A DNA stretch of 64,000 nt, taken from contig NC_081410.1 of the NCBI RefSeq assembly GCF_030272615.1, positions 127,643,140 through 127,707,139 on the forward strand, read 5' to 3'. Positions within the stretch are counted from its first letter, which is position 1. Each line of letters starts with the position of its first letter. Positions 35,395 to 44,916 of the stretch are shown here, in pieces. The notes beneath the pieces are model-generated. The model was not told the origin of the DNA. It searched no databases and saw only the letters and a list, made by a program, of their open reading frames with translations. The position numbers and the translations under genes were made by a program. The stretch comes from Cryptomeria japonica (taxonomy: Eukaryota; Streptophyta; Pinopsida; Cupressales; Cupressaceae).

Positions 35395-38300
35395 CTATAA
35401 CAACTTTTCTTCTAGAATCTTGTTCCCTTTCCTATGCTCTTTCTTAGCATATTCAATGAATCTGGACACAATTCCTTCAATCTCAGCAATGGGAATCTCA
35501 GGAAGATTCTTCATTTGTTCTTCCAAGTGGAGTACTTGATCAAAAGCAGTGAGAAGAGTCGTCTCCCATCCAGGTTCCAGTTCTTTGGTCTTCTCAATCA
35601 AGAACATAGTAGTATACATTTGATCTCGTTGCTTTTCTGTGATGATGTTCTCCTTGCAAAAGATGACCTTGATTCTATCCTCCAACTCTTGGATGTCCAC
35701 ATCTGTCTCGATCTCGATCCGCCTGTCAAGGATGGTACCCAACACCTCAAACATCTTATCTGGATGAATGATGCCTTCAACTCGGCTGCATCTGGTGTTG
35801 ACGTCTTCAAAAAGGACTTCCTTCATCTGGAGCAAAGCTGACCACTGTATAAGGCTATGGGTTCCTCCATCCATTATCTTTTCTTGCGTCAGAATCCGTC
35901 TTGGTGTTTCTCTTATCACTTGTAAGACTGGGATGATAACATCTCTAGTGTGAGTGAATGCAGCTACAGTTATCATCAGATTATGAATGATCTCAAGGAC
36001 CTGGATAGCTCGATGAACTGTCTTCATCATTCTTGTTGCAAATTCAATGGCTACCTTGTGAGATTCATCAATCCAAGAACTCATAAGTTGAACCAAGCTC
36101 TTCACCCTTTCTGCTTCACCTACTGATTCAAGAGGGAGTGCATGTAAAGGAGATACTGCTAGATCCTGATGTCTCAAGGGCTGATTAAGATGACTAAAAT
36201 AGTTCCTCCAAGCACTGAACTCTCTCTCAAGCTTCTTATTCTTTTCCATTTCTTCTTTAAGTTTGTCTTTAAGTGCTTCAAATGAATCAGTTGCTTCTTC
36301 CATTGCTTGCTCGGAGGTAAGTGGACCAAGCTCAAATGTTTCTAAGTCATACTCTTCCGCAAGAATCTCATCCTCATATTTGTCCACCACTGGTGTAGCT
36401 ATCTGCACCTTTCTGGATCCTGTCTCATCTCTAATTACCTTAGACATCTTTGTGGCCTTCTTCTTCTCTATTACTTCATGAGAATTTCCTATAAGGCTTT
36501 CCAAGTCAAACACATCTTCTTCTTCCTCAACCACAACTACCCTTGTCAGTCTCTCTTTCAACCAATCAAGAATGGCAGATCTTGTTTCCCTCACTTGTAT
36601 TTCTTTAGGTAGAGGTCTATCTTCCCGGAAAGGAGATGTTGCTTCATCATCATTCTTTTCTTCATGTTGCTCATTAGCACCAACTTGGGGAGATTGACTT
36701 GATGAATGCTGAGGTGTTTGTCCTTTCTCTTGTTTATCATTCTGTACCATGGATTCCATAGACTCATCAATTTCATATACTATCTGCCTTTGATCTTCCC
36801 CTTGACTTGCTTCCCTTTCATGCCTAGAAGATGTGCTTGGTGGGCGATCAGGATTCGTTTTCTGCTTCTTCTTGCAAGGTTCTCTCTTCTCAGGTCCTTC
36901 TTTCCTCTTTAAGCTTTTGGAATGAGAAGTATTCTCACTCACACTTGCTTCTCCTTCTTCTGGTCTTGCTTCCAAGGTGAATGTCATAGATACATTCTGC
37001 TCCTTCAACTTTTGATGTTGTACATCCACCCATCTGCGAGTGCAGGATAGAATGGGAGCCATCAAAGCTCTCAAGTCTAAAACCTCGGGTTCATTCCAAT
37101 CTATCTTCACTTCTTTGTCTTCTTTCTCATAGGATGACTGGAGGTATCTACCTTTATCCTGGGCTTGATCGGCTACTCTATAGATTTTGCATTTCCTGAT
37201 GAGATCCAAAGGCAACCTGGAATGCATCTTTCTTTTGACCTCGACATCATCTTGGACATTCATCCAAAAGTCCTCCACTTGAGATTCATGCCTGTACTTC
37301 TTCCCAACTATTTCTTCTATATGACCATGAGGGTCAAAATTCTCTCTCAAGGCAAAGGATGTGAATGAGTATAGAGATAATTCCTTCTCTGCATCTTCTG
37401 CGGCTTGAGTATTAGGACATACTTCAACTGAGTTCCCTAGTATGATGGGCACGGGAATTCCATTTCCATGCTTGTGTCTGGATGCCTTCGCATAAGCTGC
37501 CAACTGTCTAGTCACCTCAAGTAGTACTATCCTATCTGTTGGATATCTTGGCAACATGTAGGGGGGTGAAAGACACCCATGAACTCTGATGTATGTGAAT
37601 TTTGGAAACTGAATGAACCATGCACCATGCTTCTTCACAAGCTCTTGTGCGTCCAAAGACAATCGATTGTGAATCCCACCTTGCAATATCCTGGTAATAT
37701 TCATCGTGAAGGTGTCATTGACTAACTTGTAGTCACTTCTAGGCGGATGATGTAGTTGAACATAAGAATCACAAACTCTTATTTCTCCGGGTCCTCTTCC
37801 AACAACTCCTCTATGAGGTAGTCCTGCATACTCAAAACCTTTGATCAAGGCATATACAACATATGAACTCATGTGGAATGATTTGGTAGGCCTTAGTCTT
37901 CTCAACTACACGTCCAGACTGTTGCTAATGATTCTAGCCCAATTGAGCATTCCCTTTCCTTGGACAATCAGTTGTATAAAGAAGAACATCCATTTATCAA
38001 AGAAGAAAGCTTGAGAAGCACCTGTGACTCGATTAAGCAAGGTTATCAAATCCTTGAACTCTTCTTGGAAGTCGATTCTGTGCGGTGTATTTGGAATCTT
38101 GTTCAGGCGAGGTCTGCTCTTGAGTAGCCAATCCTTGTTGATGAAGTTCAGGCAGGAATCAGGATCATCCTCATAGATCGACCTAGCTCCTTCCAGACTT
38201 TTGTAGACCATGTCTTTATGTTCCGGGAGATGAAAAATCTCACTTATAGCTTCCTCCGAAAGATAGGCCAAGATAGTTCCATCATCGGCCATGATCGTTC

Positions 38301-38592
38301 TTGAGTGTGAATCATAATGTTGGGCGCACTCGATCATCAACTCATAACACTTGACTGCGGGAGGCAAACCTGCAGCTTTGATGATGCCACTCTCAATTAT
38401 CTTCTTTGCAACCGATGATGGCTTTCCGATGTAAGGGGCCTCTCGAAACTTCCTCAAATTGAAGTTTCCTAAGTTGGTGTCTCCGACATTACTCCACTTG
38501 GACACGATCCTGGTCTCCAATTCGTCATTCCTCTGATCTTCCTTGATGAAAGCCTGGTGAGTAGTAGATCCTCCGGCTTTGGGGGTCGTCAT
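35395..38592 (-). pseudogene. Element C gene: near-intact 1,065-codon ORF with one nonsense codon
   Basis: The best copy of the family gene. MTTPKAGGST starts at 38592 after TTTTTGTGTAG; five in-frame codons upstream belong to the likely intron/UTR. A TAG at 37908-37906 replaces the CAG seen in B and D (LDVQLRRLRPTK); otherwise the frame is open to TAG at 35395. Features: a globular N-terminal region of about 430 residues with conserved blocks (SNVGDTNLGNF, LNRVTGAS, ITRILQGGIHNRLS, RHKHGNGIPVPI, CTRRWVDVQHQ); a basic probable nuclear localisation signal (KRKEGPEKREPCKKKQK); Ser/Glu-rich disordered and acidic tracts; and a roughly 500-residue coiled-coil-prone C-terminus. No membrane segment or catalytic motif is seen. 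It could be a transposon accessory or gag-like protein, but I cannot name the family. Confidence 0.85.
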
Positions 38593-39124
38593 TTGATGCC
38601 TACACAAAAACTTAAAATTAGTCCTTGAGCATAATATTTTAAAGCATAGGATCTAAGACCTTTTAAGTGGATAATTTGGACATTAATTTGAAAATGACAT
38701 GATAAATCCAAGAATTATAAACTTTCAAATTAATTATGAATGAAATCAGATGTTACAAGACTTAAATTTTAAAAGATTGCTATGAAATCAAAATAAGTCT
38801 TGAATAAGAACTTCAAACAATTTGATTCTTCATACCTCTTCTTGAATGCTTAACTATGGACCTTAGAAAATGGAAGGAAGAAGATCAAAATTTGCTGGAT
38901 AAAGATTGAATTGTGGTCTTCCTTTGGATAAATTACGCCTCAATTAGCCTTCAAAAGAACTTCGCCTTCCACTAGCCTTCAAAGACTTAGCAAATTCTAG
39001 AATTTAGCCTCCAACTTAGTAAGAAATTTGCCTCCAATCTGCAAGATTTCGCTCCTCCAATCTGCTCCTTAAAATCGCATTTAGAACAATGAATGAATGA
39101 TTTGCATTTTGAAACAATACTCCT

Positions 39125-39134
39125 CTCTTATATA
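39125..39134 (-). promoter_or_regulatory. TATA box upstream of element C's gene
   Basis: TATATAAGAG in GCGCCCTATATAAGAGAGGAG on the minus strand, about 530 bp before the ATG. Context is identical in B. Confidence 0.6.
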
Positions 39135-39652
39135 GGGCGCTCACCCTAATTAACCATGAGGCCGACCTAGTTTTTTAGCAATAAAACAAATAAAATTCCC
39201 TTTAGAAAGAGGTCGACTTGCTTGTAAAAGCAAATAAATGAATTTGAGCGCTCACTTTTATTTTTTTAATTTTAAAATTAATTTTAAGGCTTGAAAGGTG
39301 TTCTTTCTCATTTGTTTTAAGGCTTAAAACTAATTGATTCAATTGCAAATGCCTTAATTCATGCGAATTTCATTTAACTTCTTGAATTTGGCAAATTTAG
39401 AGAAAATTTGGGAATATTAAGTTTTGACTGAGGCTTAATGAAGTTTCCTTTTTCCCTTAGGCATTGAAATGTCCAAAGTGATGAAGGTCTAGATTATTTC
39501 AAGACTTGTTTGAACCTCTCATCTAGACTTACTCACTTCATGAGTTAAAAACTTCACAACTTATTTTAGCAAATTTCCATGACTTTGTCTTCACAATCTA
39601 GCAATTTGCCTTAGACTTAATCAAACGAGGTTGAATGATAGGTTTTTTGATG

Positions 39653-42469
39653 ATTTCGCCCTGGACCCTTTGGAAGGGTCAGGAGCAATTTTTCCAATTA
39701 GGTCTTGAATACCTCATTCCCTTCACTCCAAAATCTCCCGGAAGGCGAGTTCATGTTTGTTTTGACCTAATCAAAGTCTTGCATTTCAATTTTAGTATTT
39801 CACATGAGGAAATTAGGTGAAAATGTGAATTTCACCTTGGACCCTCTGGAAGGGTCGAGAGCAATTTTTGCATTTTAGGCCAAAATTCACCTTAGTTTGA
39901 TCATTAACCTCTTTCAAGGCAATCTCCAGGGTATATTTATCTCCATCACTGAGTTGGCTCATCAAAACTTTGAAGGCAATACTGCATTTTTGGGAATTTC
40001 GCTCTGGACCCTTTGGAAGGGTCAGGAGCGAAATTCTCTCCTGAGCTCAGAATTCTCATTTTTTGAAGGTCTAAATTTCTTCAAGGCATTCCAAATGGCA
40101 TCTTTTACTGTAGTCAAGGCCTAGTTTTACTTGAATTTTGGGGAAAAGGTGTCTTTGATGTTTTTCGCCCTGGACCCTTTGGAAGGGTCAGGGGCGAAAA
40201 TCCTTCTCTGACCTAGAATCATCATTTTTTGAAACAAACATCCACTCAAAGGTGGTCTCAAGGACTTTTTCTACCTTGGTCTAGTCTTGCCTTAGCACAA
40301 ACTTGAAAGGAACATGTTGGTTTTAGGATTTTCGCTCTGGACCCTTTGGAAGGGTCAAGAGCGATTTTTAGGTTTTAGGGCAATTCCTTCATCCTTTCAA
40401 CTTCAAATCATTTCCAAGGCATAGAACATCATGCCTTACTCCTCTTTGAGTCCTGAAAACCAAAATCTTATCTTGAACTGCAAGGAAAATAGGAGGATTT
40501 GGAAATTAATAGGAGGATTTGGAAATTTCGCCCTGGACCCTTTGGAAGGGTCAGGAGCGAATTTCCCTCTTGGCATCAAAACTTGCATTCTTGGCAATCC
40601 AATTCAACTCTAAGGCATTTCAAAAGTCCTCTCACACCCTTGTCTAAGTTTAGTTTTGCCCAAAATTTGGAAAAAAGGATAGTTTTGAGGATTTTCGCTC
40701 TGGACCCTTTGGAAGGGTCAAGAGCGAAAATCATGCTCTAGGCTTAATCGCTTCCTCTTGACAATCTCAATCATCTTCAAAGGGCAAAACACACTTCCTC
40801 GCACCCATTCAAGCCATAAAAACCAAAAAATTGTTTTGACCTTGCAAAGAAAATAGGTGTTTTTAGGAATTTCGCTCTGGACCCTTTGGAACGGTCAAGA
40901 GCGAAATTCACCATTTGGCTCAATTCCTTCACTTTTTAATGATTTCTTGCAACCTCAAGTCACTCCCAGGGGCAATTCCTTCTATGTTTCACTTTATCCC
41001 ATACTTAACTTAGCAAAATTTGATAGCAAAAAGTGATTTTGAGAAAATTCGCTCTGGGCCCTTTAGAAGGGTCAGGAGCGAAATTCTCAATCTTGACCAA
41101 AAATCTTCATTTTTTCACCTTGAAACTTCTTTGCTAAGTGGGATTTCATATTTCATCATGCTAGGAATAGGATTTTATGTCCAAGAAAGGCTAAAAAAAT
41201 AGGTTTATAAGGAATTTTGCTCTGGACCCTTTGGAAGGGTCAGGAGCGAAATTGCCTTTCCTAGCCAAAATCCTTCATTTTCATCACTTCTAAACATGCC
41301 CAAGGGTTTCAACATGCTCATTCTTCCTTTCATCATGCCTTTGACACTTCAATTAGACCAAACAAGACAAGAAATGCCTCCTATAGAAATTTTCGCTCTG
41401 GACCCCTTGGAAGGGTCAGGAGCGAATTTCTCATTTTAGGCCTATTCCATCATCATTTCAAGTTGAATTCACCTCTCAAAGGAAGAAAACACTACTCCTC
41501 TCTCATCCAAGCCATAAAAACCAAAACTTGACTTGATTTTGCAAGAAAAATAGGTGATTGAGGAATTTTCGCCCTGGACCCTTTGGAAGGGTCAGGAGCG
41601 AAATTCTCCTTTTGGGCAAAATCCTTCATTTTTCCAAGTCAAAACAACCTCAATAGGTAAAAGCAAGTTATTCTCATTTCATTCATGCCAAAATCTTGAC
41701 CTTTTTCATTGCAAAATAAGAGCATTTGGGAATTTCGCTCTGGACCCTTTGGAAGGGTCAGGAGCGAAATTCTCCTTTCTGTCCAAAATTCTTCATTTAC
41801 TTATGCTTCCAAATCAACAAGGATGTCCAATCTTCCTCCCAAGATACCCTGCACATCACAATTTAGCCAAAGTTAGTGAGAAATAAGCTCAAATAAGATT
41901 TTCGCTCTGGACCCTCTGGAAGGGTCAGGAACGAAATCTCCATTCCAGGCCAAATTGCTCAGTTTTCATGTTTCAAACCACCTCATAAGGCAAAGTTAGG
42001 TCATTTTCTCAGCTAGGAACAAGATTGCAAGTCTATCCAAGGCAAGAAATAGTGTTTAGGATGAAATTCACTCTGGACCCTTTGGAAGGGTTAGGCGCGA
42101 AAATCCTATTTTAGGCTTGATTCTGGACATTTTGAACTCCAAATCTCCTTGAGGGGCAAACAAAGACCTTCCTTCATGCATCCCTATCAAAATCCTGCCT
42201 TTTAACTAGGCAAAAATGAGAGCTTTCAAAAATTTCGCTCTGGACCCTTTGGAAGGGTCAGTAGCGAAATTGACATCTCAGGCCAGATCTTACCTTGGTT
42301 CACTTCATTTTCCTTCAAACTTGATCAAACTAACTCCCTTGATTCACAATCAGGACAAATCTATCACTCAACTGGGTCCAGGCAGGGTTTTACTAGGTTT
42401 TCAGGGCCAAGAGTAGGCAAGAAGGAGAGATTTCGCTCTGGACCCTTTGGAAGGGTCAGGAGCGAAAAT
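39653..42469 (-). repeat. Hairpin array of element C, 17 units
   Basis: Units start near 39653, 39828, 39996, 40163, 40330, 40525, 40692, 40869, 41046, 41213, 41389, 41564, 41731, 41898, 42064, 42231 and 42429, with mean spacing about 174 bp. Outer arms TTTCGCTC / GAGCGAAA flank inner arms GACCCTT / AAGGGTC, with a G-A mismatch between the arms and a TGG loop. The spacers are AT-rich and differ between units, though matching spacers are shared with element B. Confidence 0.95.
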
Positions 42470-42996
42470 CTTGTCCTTGACTGGCTTTCATCACATCAAA
42501 GCTTAAAACTCTCTTTTCATGCAAAAGATGACAACTTTCTCCATCATGTCTCAAAAGTCAACAATTTTGGTCATACCCTTCTAAAACGCCTCCAGTCATC
42601 ATCAGGTGCATTCGTTTATCATTCACCACTTCGACCTTCCTTTGATTACTAACTCTGCTCAACTGACTTAGACAGGGAAACAAACATGACTCTGACAAGA
42701 AAACCCTCGAACTAGACCTAACCTGACATGAGACCTATTCACCATGTCCCTGATCTAACCAACTTGACCTTCTTGAAAGGCATGCTTCACTATGGCAAAC
42801 TTGAGATTCCAGGCAGAGGACTAACAACCTCCCAAAGAAAGACTAGACTTAGCTTGAAAGAAACCCTAAAACGAGCTTCCAAGGATTAGCCTTAATCTAG
42901 CCAGCCCAGGGAAATCACCCACTCACTCAAAAAACCTAGAAAGCAGAGAGAAAAACAAGCAAAAGGAAAGCAAAACCTAAAGCAAAAAGAGGGGGT

Positions 42997-43012
42997 CCCC
43001 ATTCTAATGGGG
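42997..43012 (-). other. Subterminal palindrome of element C
   Basis: CCCCATTCTAATGGGG, 23 bp inside the CAACA end. Confidence 0.7.
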
Positions 43013-43035
43013 CGATGTGTGAAATGGTCACAACA

Positions 43036-43040
43036 GGTAC
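43036..43040. repeat. Target-site duplication GGTAC, right copy (element C)
   Basis: Pairs with 34290-34294. Confidence 0.93.
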
Positions 43041-44543
43041 CCAAGTACAATAAAATCTCTGTAAAGTGGAGAAAAAGGAGAAAACCTTATGGGAACAAAA
43101 CTCCTCTCCAAGCAGAGATGAAAGCTCATGTGAAGGACTAAGAAGCCTCCAAACAAGAGTGTTGCAGAAGATAGGAACAAAAAGAAGAGAATGAAGAACA
43201 CCACTGAAGCATGAAATAGCTGCAAACACTATCTAAGAGTAACTGTTGATCTGATGAACCTCCACTGAAATAGAACATGACCAGGCAGAGAAGACTATAA
43301 TCTGCATGAGTGCTCTCAAATGACACTACTCGAATCAGATGGCAAACAAAGGCAAACAACTGAACTCGAAGATACAGATGGCATGAAACACCAAAACCTA
43401 AAGAGCTGATCAATCGAACCAAGGAAGCATTAGAACCAACAGGACAAACCTCCCCATAATGCTGAAAAGGGAGAGGGACATGTACACTGAAAAGAACGGC
43501 CAACAAGAGCTACATGACGAAGAACCAAGAACATCGAAGGTGCAGAGAAAATACAATATCATGGAAGAAACACTCACTTGACACACACCACTAGGCTAAG
43601 GCTAATGTCATGGAAGGAACAGTCACGTGACAAAGGTAGATGGCAAACAAAGGCAAACATCAACCCCCCCATGACACTTTATAAGTAGTGCATGTACAAT
43701 AAGGCACAAGATGTGCAAGATCTCAAGTATACAATGCATGGTGGCACTTTATCTCAGTGTGTTTGCATAAATAAAATGCTACAATGATTAGGAGAGACAA
43801 AATACTGGAAACAAAAAGCCAAAGACGAGACATCCTACTCATAGAAAGAGATCCCAAGACCTGAAACATCCAAGATATTCACTAGAGTACTGAAAAGCAA
43901 AAAACTGAATAAAATATACCTGGAGCAGAATCTAGAAAGAGAACTCATATGAATGGAAAGAACACAAAACAAGCTTTCCAACGATATAAAGTTTTCGAAA
44001 AACGAAGTTCGGATGCTCAAGTTATGTCTCCCGAAGTGCAAAAAGGAACATCTGGTTTTGACAACAAAAACGTCATCAAAAAAGCAAAATCAAAAGTTCA
44101 AACCTCTAGATCTAGATAGAGCTCGGAAAGAGCTTTCCGACGATATAAGGTTTTTGAAAAAGCGCCTCTGTATGACCAAGTTACAGCCAAAAGAAAAAAA
44201 CCCCTCTTGTAGGGCATAAAGAGGGTTTTTTTTTTGACAAAAATTTTCTGACGCATTTGCAAGTACAGTCGTACGGATTTGTGTGCCTCAAAAAACGTGC
44301 CAATAAAAAATGATGACCCTGTCACCGAAAATAGGCAAATTATATATCAAAATTCATGGAATCAGCCTTCCGAATCCAACTGTGATGTCCTTTTGACACC
44401 AAAATGTACCAAAAAATCAGCTACCCTCAAAAATGGAAAAAAACTATTACACAAACCCCCAAATACATAGATCTGAAGAACAAGGCCCAAAATCTCTCAT
44501 GAAGAGAACAGGGGCATGCAGATCTGAAGCTCTGATACCATAT
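43041..44543 (-). mobile_element. Interior of non-coding copia-type LTR element
   Basis: About 1.5 kb without a gag, protease, integrase, reverse transcriptase or RNase H match, so the element is non-autonomous (LARD/TRIM-like). The primer-binding site TGGTATCAGAGC (minus strand, 44540-44529) lies against the 5' LTR and is complementary to plant initiator Met-tRNA. Two related stretches with AAAGAGCTTTCC or ACAAGCTTTCC followed by GACGATATAA or AACGATATAA occur near 43970 and 44125. Confidence 0.8.
44529..44540 (-). other. Primer-binding site (initiator Met-tRNA type)
   Basis: TGGTATCAGAGC on the minus strand, three bases inside the 5' LTR. This fixes the element's orientation as minus. Confidence 0.85.
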
Positions 44544-44870
44544 TGGACTTAAGGAAAAATCAACTCTACAGCTCCCAAAGATCACCTGCATGCAAACCAA
44601 TCACAAAAGGAGAGAAGCAAAAAAACTATGGAGGCCAGAATTCAGAGATCCAGAAAAAAGGAGTCATATTGATTGTGCAACAAGAATGCAATTCAATAAT
44701 TACAATTGTTATGAAAAATACAAAGAGAGAATCCTTATAAAAAGATACTCAAAACCCTAAAGGTGAAAACCCTAAAGAATTATAAGATTCCTAAGTTTAG
44801 CTTAAGCATAGAGTATAATAGACTAATAACTATATAAATAATTATTAGCTAATAAAAAATTACTCTATCA
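44544..44870 (-). repeat. 5' LTR of non-coding copia-type element (327 bp)
   Basis: Pairs with 33854-34180, differing at scattered bases. The outer pentamers, CAAAT on the left and GTGAC on the right, do not match, and D seems to have lost about 85 bp at this junction. The target duplication is therefore lost or was never clean. Confidence 0.85.
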
Positions 44871-44916
44871 GTGACTATACTTAAAACCCAAACTTAAACC
44901 CTCCCATAGGTGATAA

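Larger units (their letters stand above)
34295..43035 (-). mobile_element. Element C: best-preserved TGTTG...CAACA unit, 8,741 bp
   Basis: Flanked by GGTAC, with + strand edges TGTTGATGTG and GTCACAACA. Minus-strand order: palindrome CCCCATTCTAATGGGG (43012-42997), 17 hairpins (42469-39653), TATA (39134-39125), acceptor-like site and ATG (38592), one long gene ending at 35395, telo-box (35284-35267), outward TATA (35203-35196), CACATCAACA. The first and last kilobase show no similarity beyond the 5-bp inverted TGTTG/CAACA, so there is no LTR pair. It inserted into the interior of the copia-type element and is the youngest layer of the nest. Confidence 0.93.

Noticed and set aside
35395-38592. 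Host gene captured or present by chance
   Set aside because: Homologous genes occur in four or five separately inserted units at the same internal position, so it belongs to the element.
35395-38592. Endogenous pararetrovirus or other viral sequence
   Set aside because: No reverse transcriptase, movement protein or coat-protein motif is seen anywhere in the unit.
39653-42469. CRISPR-like array of regularly spaced palindromic repeats
   Set aside because: Spacers are about 135 bp, AT-rich and shared between copies, the setting is a plant nuclear transposon, and there are no cas genes.
34295-43035. Classical DNA transposon with terminal inverted repeats
   Set aside because: Only TGTTG/CAACA is inverted, no DDE transposase was found, and the outward TATA box fits an LTR better. 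Not fully excluded; kept as the alternative in the findings.
43028-43506. Hydrophobic 122-codon open frame on the minus strand
   Set aside because: Lies in the interior of a non-coding LTR element, lacks any domain, and overlaps other frames of equal length.
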